Origin: Candidatus Uhrbacteria bacterium | GTDB taxonomy: Bacteria > Patescibacteriota > Patescibacteriia > UBA9934 > GWF2-40-263 | Assembly: GCA_023246275.1 (NCBI GenBank) | Contig: JAHFIS010000013.1 | Location: forward strand, 1-9,955 | Length of the DNA: 9,955 nt | Reading direction: 5' to 3' | Part shown: positions 1 to 6,303 of the stretch, piece by piece | Numbering within the stretch: the stretch's first letter is position 1 | Layout of the letters: each line of letters starts with the position of its first letter | Translations under genes and position numbers: made by a program | Notes under the pieces: model-generated | Told to the model about the DNA's origin: nothing | Seen by the model: the letters and a program-made list of their open reading frames with translations, nothing else | The model's database searches: none

Positions 1-26
1 GCATGGATGGATTCGATGGAGGGCAT
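1..26 (-). CDS. eno: Probable enolase, first eight codons only (cut by window edge)
   Basis: On the minus strand an ATG at 26-24 opens a frame reading MPSIESIH plus a partial codon GC (Ala) before the window ends. Enolases commonly begin with a short Met-x-x-Ile-x-x-Ile stretch followed by Ala-Arg-Glu-Ile-Leu-Asp-Ser-Arg-Gly, so MPSIESIH(A) fits that opening well. Enolase converts 2-phosphoglycerate to phosphoenolpyruvate in the cytoplasm, after PGK and phosphoglycerate mutase. The ATG lies 36 bp beyond the pgk stop on the same strand with no terminator between, so co-transcription with pgk is likely. There is no Shine-Dalgarno sequence, and CCT directly precedes the ATG. The call rests on eight residues plus context, so another gene is possible. 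Confidence 0.5.
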
Positions 27-62
27 AGGCGTGAGGGTTTTAGGGCTGACGACTTGAGGATT

Positions 63-1244
63 TTAGGATTCGAGGGCTTCGACGCCTGGCATTTTCTCAC
101 CTGCGAGGAACTCCAGCATCGCGCCGCCTCCCGTCGAGAGGAGCGTGAACTGGTCGGCGACTCCGGCGGCTTCTACGGCGGGGATCGTGTCGCCTCCGCC
201 GACGATCGTGATCGCCTTCTTGTTCGCGGCGATGGCGCGGGCGACAGCGGTCGTTCCCTTGGAAAACGCCCCGACCTCGCAATAGCCAAGGGGACCGTTC
301 CAGACGACCATCTTGGTCCCGCGAATCTCGTTGGAAAAGCGCTCGACCGTCTCCGGCCCGAGGTCGACGATCCGGTCGGTCTTGCGCACCGCGTCCACCG
401 TCACCGTCCGGCAGGTCGCGTCCTTCCGCAGGCTCTGCGCCACGACCATGTCCGTCGGCAGCCAGATCTTCTCGCGGAATTTTTTCAACAGCTGCTCCGC
501 GTCCTTCACGCCGTCCTTGTCGACCGCGGACCTGCCGATGGCGATTCCGTCCGCCACGAAGAACGCGTGGGCAAGCGCCCCGCCGACGAGCACGCGGTCG
601 GCCTCGGGAAGAAGGCGGCGCATCACCGGAATCTTGTCCGCCATCTTCAGGCCGCCCATGACGACCACGAACGGATGCCTCGGATGCGCCAAAACCTTCG
701 CGAGCACTTCAACCTCGGAGACGAGCTGCGGGCCGGCGTAGCTTGGAAGTTCGGAGGTGATGGCGTCGACGGAAGAGTGCGCACGATGCGACACCGCGAA
801 CGCGTCGTTCATGTACAGGTCGCCGAGCTGGGCAAGCGCATGGGCGAGCGTCGTCGAGTTGCGCTCCTCGCCCGCGTCGAAGCGAACGTTCTCGAGCAGG
901 ACGACGTCTCCATTTTTCATCGAGCGCACGAGCTTCTGCGCGAACGGACCGGCGATGTCACGAGCGACGGTCACATCAATCGACAGCAGTTCCGACAAAC
1001 GTCGCGCGACCGGCCGAACCGTGTACGCGCTAATCTTCCGCCCGTTCGGCCGCCCCAGGTGCGTCATTACCACGACCTTCGCCCCGCGCTGCCGCAGCCA
1101 CTCGATATCCACAGCCGCCCTGGCAACCTTCCCATGCGGCCCGTCGACGACCTTCCCCTTCGCAACCGGCACGTTCGCGTCAATTCGAAGCAACACCCGC
1201 TTCCCGAAAAGGTCCACACCACTGCGCAAAGTCCTCAAACGCAT
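63..1244 (-). CDS. pgk: Phosphoglycerate kinase
   Basis: This 393-residue cytoplasmic enzyme transfers phosphate from 1,3-bisphosphoglycerate to ADP, the first ATP-yielding step of lower glycolysis. The length is normal for bacteria. Visible family motifs are RIDANVP (20-26), HLGRP (62-66), LENVRF (117-122) with GEE, NDAF (146-149) followed by HRAHSS (153-158), GGLKMADK (197-204), WNGPLG (315-320), GGGDT (349-353) and STGGGAMLEFL (370-380). Substrate and nucleotide residues such as D22, H62, R65, R121, R154, K200, K204 and D352 are all present. An oddity is that the basic-patch arginine (Arg38 in human PGK) aligns with K39, and the usual Leu-Pro-Thr-Ile that follows is replaced. Transcription probably starts from an extended -10 just upstream, giving an almost leaderless mRNA. 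NDH-2 lies upstream behind a terminator, and probable enolase follows. Confidence 0.96.
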   Translation of the reverse strand: MRLRTLRSGVDLFGKRVLLRIDANVPVAKGKVVDGPHGKVARAAVDIEWLRQRGAKVVVMTHLGRPNGRKISAYTVRPVARRLSELLSIDVTVARDIAGPFAQKLVRSMKNGDVVLLENVRFDAGEERNSTTLAHALAQLGDLYMNDAFAVSHRAHSSVDAITSELPSYAGPQLVSEVEVLAKVLAHPRHPFVVVMGGLKMADKIPVMRRLLPEADRVLVGGALAHAFFVADGIAIGRSAVDKDGVKDAEQLLKKFREKIWLPTDMVVAQSLRKDATCRTVTVDAVRKTDRIVDLGPETVERFSNEIRGTKMVVWNGPLGYCEVGAFSKGTTAVARAIAANKKAITIVGGGDTIPAVEAAGVADQFTLLSTGGGAMLEFLAGEKMPGVEALES

Positions 1245-1253
1245 ATCGAGGGG

Positions 1254-1262
1254 ATTGTATCA
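1254..1262 (-). promoter_or_regulatory. Extended -10 promoter for pgk
   Basis: On the minus strand this reads TGATACAAT, a TGn extension plus TACAAT (5 of 6 to the -10 consensus). There is no credible -35 at 16-18 bp, because that position falls inside the terminator stem. The element begins two bases after the terminator's seven-T tract. A start about 7 nt downstream would leave only a few bases before the ATG at 1244, so the message would be leaderless or nearly so. The position is inferred from motif and geometry only. Confidence 0.55.
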
Positions 1263-1263
1263 C

Positions 1264-1290
1264 AAAAAAAGCCGGCTCGGGAGAGTCGGC
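1264..1290 (-). terminator. Intrinsic terminator after the NDH-2 gene
   Basis: On the minus strand GCCGACTC (1290-1283), a four-base TCCC loop and GAGCCGGC (1278-1271) form an eight-pair stem with one A-C mismatch. Seven T's follow (1270-1264). The hairpin starts 14 bases after the NDH-2 stop codon, so it closes the gap-NDH-2 unit ahead of pgk. Confidence 0.85.
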
Positions 1291-1304
1291 AAATTTGGTC
1301 CGGG

Positions 1305-2579
1305 CTAGTCGTTCTTCCGATACACTTTTGCCCCCGAGGACCAGAGCCTCCAAGCCTCGTCGATCGGCAAGATTGATATAAAATATTGAAGATCCGCGAC
1401 TTTGCGGACGAGGTATCCGAGAATTCCCGTCAGATGGAACCAGCCGAAGTCGGCGATGGCGTACGCGCCGCCCATGGGGACGACGGTGATCCAGCGCTCG
1501 GGCGGGGTCCAGGACATCGGGAGCTTGCGCTCGAGGGTGCGCGCGATGTTTTCCGCGACGATGGCGGCCTCCTTCACCGCGGCCTGGGCGAGCGCCGGGA
1601 CGCGCTTCTTCGTTTTCGGGTGGACGAACGACGCGCAGTCGCCGATCGCGTACACGTTCTTCGATCCTTCGACGAGAAAGTTTGGCGTCACCTTGATGAA
1701 TCCTCGTTCGTCGACGGGAAGGTTCCATCCCTTCACCGCGTCGAGCGGCTTCACCCCGGCGGTCCACACGATCACGTCCGCGTCATGGCGAACCGCCGTG
1801 CCGTCGGCCCGCTCGAGCGTGACCGCGTTCGCCTCGACCGACTTCAGCTTCGTGGCGGCGAGGACGTTGATGCCGAGCGCATGAAGCCGTTCTCTGGCGC
1901 AGTGTCGGACGGGCGCCGGGAACATCGAGAGGATGTCCGGGCCGGCCTCGACGAGCGAGATGTCATAGTCCCAGCGCAGGAGCGTCTCCTCGTCGACCAT
2001 CCGGTGAAAGAAGTTCGCGGTCTCCGAGGCGAACTCGGTACCAGAGGCGCCGCCGCCCACGACCAGGATCGAGAGATGCTTTGCCTTCCCGTCCTTGTAC
2101 GAGCGGATGAACTCAAACATGCGCTGCCGGATCGCGAACGCGTCCTTCAGCGTCTTCATGGGCAGCGCGTACCTGTCCGCGCCGGCGATGCCGTACGTGG
2201 CGCTCTCGACCCCTACCGCGATGACGAGGTCGTCGTACGGGATCGTCTCGCCCGTCGACAGAACGACGTTCTGCTCGGTCGCGTCGACGGTCGCGACGCT
2301 TCCCTGCGCGAAGCGAATGTTCCGTTTCTTGATGATGTTCCGAACCGCGTCAATTTGAACGCAGGCGCCGCTCTGCAGCTCGCCGACGCACGCGTCCGAG
2401 GACAGTTCCAAGTCGCCGCTCGACACCTCATACAGCAGCGGCGTGTACAGGTGCTCGGGACGCGGATCGACGAGCGTGATCTCGAACGCCTTCAGCCGCA
2501 CCTTGCGCTTGGCAAGCTCGAGCGCCGTGCGCAGGCCGCCGAACCCGGCGCCGACGATCACGATTTTATGTGTTTCCAT
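1305..2579 (-). CDS. ndh: Type II NADH:quinone dehydrogenase (NDH-2)
   Basis: This 424-residue peripheral membrane flavoprotein is predicted to pass electrons from NADH to quinone without pumping protons. An N-terminal FAD Rossmann motif GAGFGG (10-15) is followed by PLLYEV (47-52), typical of NDH-2 near the flavin. A second Rossmann motif GGGASG (175-180) would bind NADH. Near the C-terminus come AIGDCA and ALAQAAVKEA, then a hydrophobic and amphipathic stretch containing FGWFHLTGILGYLVRK that fits the NDH-2 membrane-binding segment. I chose the ATG at 2579 because the FAD strand begins directly after it; a start at 2681 would add 34 unrelated residues overlapping gap. The gene starts 32 bp after the gap stop with no terminator between, so it is probably co-transcribed with gap. 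Sulfide:quinone reductase-like enzymes are relatives, but the motifs favour NDH-2. Confidence 0.88.
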   Translation of the reverse strand: METHKIVIVGAGFGGLRTALELAKRKVRLKAFEITLVDPRPEHLYTPLLYEVSSGDLELSSDACVGELQSGACVQIDAVRNIIKKRNIRFAQGSVATVDATEQNVVLSTGETIPYDDLVIAVGVESATYGIAGADRYALPMKTLKDAFAIRQRMFEFIRSYKDGKAKHLSILVVGGGASGTEFASETANFFHRMVDEETLLRWDYDISLVEAGPDILSMFPAPVRHCARERLHALGINVLAATKLKSVEANAVTLERADGTAVRHDADVIVWTAGVKPLDAVKGWNLPVDERGFIKVTPNFLVEGSKNVYAIGDCASFVHPKTKKRVPALAQAAVKEAAIVAENIARTLERKLPMSWTPPERWITVVPMGGAYAIADFGWFHLTGILGYLVRKVADLQYFISILPIDEAWRLWSSGAKVYRKND

Positions 2580-2611
2580 AGTTCCGATAGGTCGTATAGG
2601 TCCTGTTGGGC

Positions 2612-3619
2612 TTATAACTGGCCGACGTGCTCCGCCATCTCCACCAGCCGCACGGAGTACCCCCACTCGTTGTCGTACCACGCCAGAACCTTCACGAGGT
2701 CGCCGTCCACGACGCGGGTCATCTCGAGGTCGACGACCGAGGAAAACGTCGATCCGACGAAGTCGGACGAGACGAGCGGGACGTCGGACACGCCGAGCAC
2801 GCCCTTGTAGCGCGGGGACGCGGCGGCCTTCCTGAAGGCGTCGTTGACTTCCTCGACGGTCACCTTGCGCTTGAGCACGAAGGTGAAGTCCGAGAGCGAT
2901 ACGTCAATCGACGGCACGCGGATCGCGAGCCCGTCGAACTTGCCCCTGAGCTCGGGGACGACCTCCGTCACGGCCTTCGCGGCGCCGGTCGAGGTCGGTA
3001 CGATGTTGATAAGCGCGGCGCGGGCGCGGCGCATGTCGGGGTGCATCTTCGGCGGGAGGCCGTCGACGATGTTCTGCTCGGCGGTCACGGAGTGCACGGT
3101 GGTCATCATCGCCTTCCTCACGCCGAACAGCTCGTGCATAATCTGCGCGACCGGGGCGATCGAGTTGGTGGTGCACGACGCATTGTTCACGATTGCGTCG
3201 GACGTCTTCGCGCTCTTGTGGTTCATGCCCATCAAAAACGTCGGCACGTCCTTCGCCGGCGCCGAGATCACGACCTTCTTCGCTCCCGCGACGAGATGCG
3301 CGGACGCCTTCTCCCTGTCCGCGAACCGCCCGGTCGACTCGATCACCACGTCGACTTTCAATTGCTTCCACGGCAGCTTCGTCGGATCCGTCTCCGCCAC
3401 GATCGGAATGGTCTGCCCGTCCACGATCAGGTTGTGCTCGTCGAACGAAACCTCGTGCGGCCAGGTGCGCATCACGGAATCGTATTTCAAAAGGTGCGCG
3501 AGGATCTTCGGCTCGGTGAGGTCGTTGATGGCCACGAACTTCGTCCCCTTCCGTCCGAATCCGATTTTGAACGCGTTGCGGCCGATCCGGCCAAAGCCGT
3601 TGATTGCGATGCGAAGCAT
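2612..3619 (-). CDS. gap: Glyceraldehyde-3-phosphate dehydrogenase, type I
   Basis: This 335-residue enzyme oxidises glyceraldehyde 3-phosphate to 1,3-bisphosphoglycerate with NAD+ and phosphate. The N-terminal Rossmann motif is INGFGRIGR (6-14). D33 after the second strand (IND) indicates a preference for NAD+ over NADP+. The catalytic Cys is C149 in NASCTTN (146-152) and the base is H176 in TTVHS. PTSTGAAKAV (208-217), R234 and the YDNEWGYS motif (315-322) complete the active site. Departures from the usual sequence are HSVT for HSYT, RVPSIDVSLSDFTF where most bacteria have a VPTPNVSVVDL-type strand, and GYSVR for GYSNR. The start is fixed by the Rossmann strand beginning at residue 3. There is no Shine-Dalgarno sequence, and TTCCT directly precedes the ATG. 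The gene heads a unit with NDH-2. Confidence 0.97.
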   Translation of the reverse strand: MLRIAINGFGRIGRNAFKIGFGRKGTKFVAINDLTEPKILAHLLKYDSVMRTWPHEVSFDEHNLIVDGQTIPIVAETDPTKLPWKQLKVDVVIESTGRFADREKASAHLVAGAKKVVISAPAKDVPTFLMGMNHKSAKTSDAIVNNASCTTNSIAPVAQIMHELFGVRKAMMTTVHSVTAEQNIVDGLPPKMHPDMRRARAALINIVPTSTGAAKAVTEVVPELRGKFDGLAIRVPSIDVSLSDFTFVLKRKVTVEEVNDAFRKAAASPRYKGVLGVSDVPLVSSDFVGSTFSSVVDLEMTRVVDGDLVKVLAWYDNEWGYSVRLVEMAEHVGQL

Positions 3620-3667
3620 AGGAATAGTCGTTGGGTCTTTGAGTCATTAAGTCGATGAGACGAAAAC

Positions 3668-3676
3668 AATATACCA
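3668..3676 (-). promoter_or_regulatory. Extended -10 promoter for gap
   Basis: On the minus strand this reads TGGTATATT, a TGn extension plus TATATT (5 of 6). It is the same nine bases as at the rpmE promoter on the other strand. No -35 is visible at the right distance, because that position lies in the tsf terminator stem. Transcription from about 3661 would give a leader near 40 nt. Confidence 0.55.
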
Positions 3677-3680
3677 CAAT

Positions 3681-3708
3681 CAAAACGCCCCGGGCGAACC
3701 CGGAGCGT
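3681..3708 (-). terminator. Intrinsic terminator of rpsB-tsf with UUCG loop
   Basis: On the minus strand ACGCTCCGGG (3708-3699), loop TTCG (3698-3695) and CCCGGGGCGT (3694-3685) form a ten-pair stem with one G-U pair and an ultrastable UUCG tetraloop. TTTT follows, counting the last base of the stem (3685-3682), and then GATT. It begins 7 bases past the tsf stop. The plus strand also reads hairpin plus CTTTTT, so the element could work in both directions. Confidence 0.85.
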
Positions 3709-3715
3709 CTTTTTG

Positions 3716-4303
3716 CTAAGAAATCATGAACCGGCTGAAGCGGGCCACCTGGATGTTCTCCCCGATGGTGGAGATCTTTCCCTTGACGTACTCGCCAACC
3801 GTCAGGTCCTCGTCCTTGATGAAGGTCTGCTCCATCAGGCACACCTCGCCGAACCACTTGGCGAGCTTGCCCTCGACGATCTTCTCGACGATCTCGGCCG
3901 GCTTGGCCTGCTCGGCCACTTCGGCGCGGAACAGTTCCTTCTGCTTCTCGACCAGGTCCTGCGGGACGTCCTCGCGTCGGACATAGAGCGGGTCGGCGGC
4001 TCCCACGTGCATGGCGACGTCGTGGCAGAGCGCCCCGAACGCCTCGTTGCGGGCCACGAAGTCGGTCTCGCAGAGAATCTCGACCATCGCGCCAAGCTTG
4101 CCGTTGCCGTGCAGGTACGCGTGCACCTTTCCCTCCTTGGTCTCGCGCTCGGCCTTCTTGTCGGCCTTGGCAAGTCCCTTTTCCTGGAGCTTCTCCGCGG
4201 CAACCGTCAGGTCGCCGTTGGCTTCCTCAAGGGCCTTCTTCGCGTCCATCATTCCGGCGCCGGTCATTTCGCGCAGCTGCGCGACGAGCTTTGCATCGAT
4301 CAT
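3716..4303 (-). CDS. tsf: Elongation factor Ts, short form
   Basis: This 195-residue factor exchanges GDP for GTP on EF-Tu. The N-terminal UBA-like domain (about 1-50) carries LREMTGAGMMDAKKAL, and the core has TDFVARN (80-86), whose Asp-Phe pair contacts EF-Tu. GEVCLMEQ and IGENIQVARFSRF close the protein. It is much shorter than the E. coli factor of about 280 residues. It lacks the second core subdomain and the coiled-coil insertion and matches the length of Thermus-type EF-Ts, which acts as a dimer; dimerisation here is an inference. The gene sits 31 bp downstream of rpsB with no promoter or terminator between, the classic bacterial pairing. The usual downstream pyrH and frr are not here; a terminator follows directly. 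Confidence 0.97.
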   Translation of the reverse strand: MIDAKLVAQLREMTGAGMMDAKKALEEANGDLTVAAEKLQEKGLAKADKKAERETKEGKVHAYLHGNGKLGAMVEILCETDFVARNEAFGALCHDVAMHVGAADPLYVRREDVPQDLVEKQKELFRAEVAEQAKPAEIVEKIVEGKLAKWFGEVCLMEQTFIKDEDLTVGEYVKGKISTIGENIQVARFSRFMIS

Positions 4304-4334
4304 ATGCGTAAAGATCTAATGGTTGGTTTGAGAA

Positions 4335-5084
4335 CTACGCCGCCTTCGCCGGAGAAGCGGCCGCCTTGGCGGCCTCGACGGCCTTCAGGTTGCGCATCGC
4401 TTCCTCCCTGCCCTCCATGACGGCCTCGGCCATCAGGCGGGTGATCATCTCAATCGCCTTCACCGCGTCGTCGTTGGTCGGGATGACCATGTGCACGCCG
4501 CTCGGGTTCACGTTGGTGTCGCACATGGCAACCACCTTCGTGCCGGTGGTGTTGGCTTCCATGACCGCGGTCTTCTCGGTGCGGATGTCCACCACGAAGA
4601 TCGCTTCCGGCGGCTTCTCAAGCATCTGGATGCCGCCCACCTTGTGCTCCATCTCCTCGATCTCGCGGCCGAGGATGATCTGTTCCTTCTTCGTGTACTT
4701 CTTGAGCTCGCCCTTCTCGCGCTGGTCCTTCAGCATGCGGAGGCGCTTCAGCGTGATCTTGATCTGCGGGAAGTTGGTCAGCGTTCCTCCAAGCCAGCGC
4801 TCGGTCACGAACGGCATGCCGCACTGCTCCGCGTACTTCCGAACGATCGGCTGCGCCTGGCGCTTGGTGCCGACGAACAGCACGTTGCCGCCGCGGGCCA
4901 CCACGGAGCGAACGTACTCCAGGGCCTCCGGAAGCATCTTCTGCGTCTTCTCAAGGTCGACAATGTGAATGGATCCGCGCGATCCGAAAATAAACGGCTT
5001 CATCTTCGGGTGCCAGCGCGACGTCTGGTGGCCAAAGTGAACGCCGGCCTGGAGCATCTCCACGAGTGTAGGCATTTTGCCCAT
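4335..5084 (-). CDS. rpsB: 30S ribosomal protein uS2
   Basis: This 249-residue small-subunit protein is needed for late assembly and for binding of bS1 where bS1 exists. Family motifs are AGVHFGHQTSRWHPKMKPFIFG (13-34, ending in the FIFG strand), IHIVDLEKT (39-47), VGTKRQA (71-77), ERWLGGTLTNF (95-105), VVDIRTEKTAV (164-174) and the CDTNVNPSGVHMVIPTNDDA block (188-207). The Ala/Lys-rich C-terminus (from about 235) looks disordered. The ATG at 5084 is taken as the start. An in-frame ATG three codons later would give MPTLVEML, which is also plausible for the family. A weak AAGGA lies about 11 nt upstream of the first ATG. The long leader suggests regulation, since rpsB-tsf is autoregulated by S2 in some other bacteria. 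Confidence 0.97.
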   Translation of the reverse strand: MGKMPTLVEMLQAGVHFGHQTSRWHPKMKPFIFGSRGSIHIVDLEKTQKMLPEALEYVRSVVARGGNVLFVGTKRQAQPIVRKYAEQCGMPFVTERWLGGTLTNFPQIKITLKRLRMLKDQREKGELKKYTKKEQIILGREIEEMEHKVGGIQMLEKPPEAIFVVDIRTEKTAVMEANTTGTKVVAMCDTNVNPSGVHMVIPTNDDAVKAIEMITRLMAEAVMEGREEAMRNLKAVEAAKAAASPAKAA

Positions 5085-5218
5085 AGGGTTATTTTCCTTT
5101 TGATATCCGTCGAAAACGACGAACGCACCGAGGGCACAGGCCGAGCCCCGCGTAAGCAGGGAGGAAATCGACCGGCGTTTTTTCCCTCTGTTTGATTAAA
5201 ACAGCCATAAGGCTGACG
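5085..5218 (-). promoter_or_regulatory. Candidate structured 5' leader of rpsB
   Basis: If transcription starts near 5218, the rpsB message has a GC-rich untranslated leader of about 130 nt, far longer than others in this window. Visible structures on the minus strand are CGTCG-TTTT-CGACG (5121-5108), about 23 nt before the start codon, and CAGCC-TTAT-GGCTG at the 5' end (5215-5202). A leader that binds excess uS2 is known in gammaproteobacteria; that this one does so is an inference. Confidence 0.35.
5195..5215 (-). terminator. Weak terminator-like hairpin between queA and rpsB
   Basis: On the minus strand CAGCC (5215-5211), loop TTAT and GGCTG (5206-5202) are followed by TTTTAAT. The five-pair stem is short for a terminator. 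It could end queA transcription or be the first hairpin of the rpsB leader. The same bases TGTTTTAAT (5203-5195) also resemble an extended -10, offering an alternative rpsB start. Confidence 0.4.
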
Positions 5219-5224
5219 ACCGGG

Positions 5225-5253
5225 AGTGTACTAGATGCTGGGGAAATGGTCAA
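5225..5253 (-). promoter_or_regulatory. Sigma-70-type promoter for rpsB-tsf
   Basis: On the minus strand TTGACC (5253-5248, 5 of 6 to the -35 consensus) is followed after exactly 17 bp by TACACT (5230-5225, 4 of 6 to the -10). It sits two bases beyond the queA stop codon and would start transcription near 5218. Confidence 0.5.
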
Positions 5254-5255
5254 TC

Positions 5256-6296
5256 TTAGCGGATAAACATCGCGTCACCGAACGAAAAGAACCGGTACCC
5301 GAGGCGGACGGCTTCCTCGTAGGCCGCCACGACATTCTCCCTCCCCGCGAACGCGGAGACGAGGACGAGGAGGGTGGATTTTGGGAGGTGGAAATTGGTG
5401 ATGAGGGCATCGATGACCTTGAACTCGAAGCCGGGGGTGATAAACAGGTTCACGTCGCCGACGAAACCGTCGTCCGGAAGCGCCCCTCCCGACCGGGCCG
5501 CGACGCCTTCGAGAACGCGGACCGTCGTCGTCCCTACCGCGATGACTCGACGAACTTCTCGTTTAGCCGCGTTGATCCTTCCCGTCGTCTCCGCGTCGAT
5601 CGACGCGAACTCGGCGTGCATCACGTGTTCCTCGAGCGTCTCGGTCTTTACCGGGCGGAACGTGCCGATCCCAACGTGGAGCGTCACGAACTCGAACTGG
5701 ACGCCCTTCGCCTTGAGCGCCGCGATCAGATTATCGGTAAAATGAAACCCCGCGGTGGGTGCCGCGACCGAGCCGACGGTCTTCGCGTAGACGGTCTGGT
5801 ACTCGTCGAGCTTCGCCGGCGCCTTGTCCACGTACGGCGGAACCGGGATCTCGCCATGCGCGTCCGCGAACGCGATCACTTCCTCGACCGTCGCGTTCAT
5901 CTCAAGCGTCACGACCCCGTCCTCGCGCTTCTCGACGACGACAGCGACCATGCCGCGCAAATCGATCCAATCACCGGCGGCCACTTTCTTCCCCGGCCGG
6001 ACCATCGCCGACCACCGCGTCCCTTCCCCGCGCAGGAGGAACACTTCGAGCTCGACCTTCTTTCCTCGGACGCTGACCGTCCCGCTCAGCCGCGCCTTAA
6101 ACACCTTCGTGTTATTCATGACGAGGACGTCGCCCGCGATTAACTCGTCGACGATATCGCGAAACACCTTGTGCGTCCGCTCCCCCGTTTTTCGGTCCAA
6201 CACCAACAATCGCGACGAATCGCGCGGCGACATCGAGTGTTGCGCGATTTGCTCGGGCGGAAGGTGATAGTCGAAAAGGGAGATCGGCGTTGGCAC
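5256..6296 (-). CDS. queA: tRNA preQ1(34) S-adenosylmethionine ribosyltransferase-isomerase
   Basis: QueA moves the ribosyl group of S-adenosylmethionine onto 7-aminomethyl-7-deazaguanine at the tRNA wobble base, giving epoxyqueuosine. The 346 residues match the family's usual length. Conserved blocks are FDYHLPPEQIAQ (8-19), GDVLVMNNTKV (55-65), VAAPTAGFHFT (177-187), VTLHVGIGTFRPV (204-216), MHAEF (226-230), AVGTTTVRVLE (253-263) and ITNFHLPKSTLLVLVSAFAG (299-318). YRFFSFGDAMFI closes the protein. The start codon is GTG. It is chosen because FDYHLP lies at the expected depth and no ATG, GTG or TTG lies in frame close upstream. There is no Shine-Dalgarno sequence, and CTCCT directly precedes the GTG. 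No other queuosine gene is in the window. The gene diverges from the lipoprotein gene across 60 bp. Confidence 0.97.
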   Translation of the reverse strand: MPTPISLFDYHLPPEQIAQHSMSPRDSSRLLVLDRKTGERTHKVFRDIVDELIAGDVLVMNNTKVFKARLSGTVSVRGKKVELEVFLLRGEGTRWSAMVRPGKKVAAGDWIDLRGMVAVVVEKREDGVVTLEMNATVEEVIAFADAHGEIPVPPYVDKAPAKLDEYQTVYAKTVGSVAAPTAGFHFTDNLIAALKAKGVQFEFVTLHVGIGTFRPVKTETLEEHVMHAEFASIDAETTGRINAAKREVRRVIAVGTTTVRVLEGVAARSGGALPDDGFVGDVNLFITPGFEFKVIDALITNFHLPKSTLLVLVSAFAGRENVVAAYEEAVRLGYRFFSFGDAMFIR

Positions 6297-6303
6297 AGGA
6301 GTA

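Noticed and set aside
3..1376. Long open frame on the plus strand opposite pgk
   Set aside because: The translation is Arg/His/Asp-rich with no domain pattern, and the opposite strand encodes a complete PGK. It is an antisense shadow of GC-rich codons.
2580..2681. Upstream extension of NDH-2 to an earlier ATG
   Set aside because: The extra 34 residues overlap the gap coding end and precede the FAD strand without any family similarity.
1386..2810. Plus-strand open frame of 474 codons opposite NDH-2
   Set aside because: Low-complexity composition and no ribosome site; the minus strand carries full NDH-2 motifs.
5160..5192. Short pairing AGGGA/TCCCT in the rpsB leader
   Set aside because: Five pairs across a loop of about 20 bases are expected by chance in GC-rich sequence.
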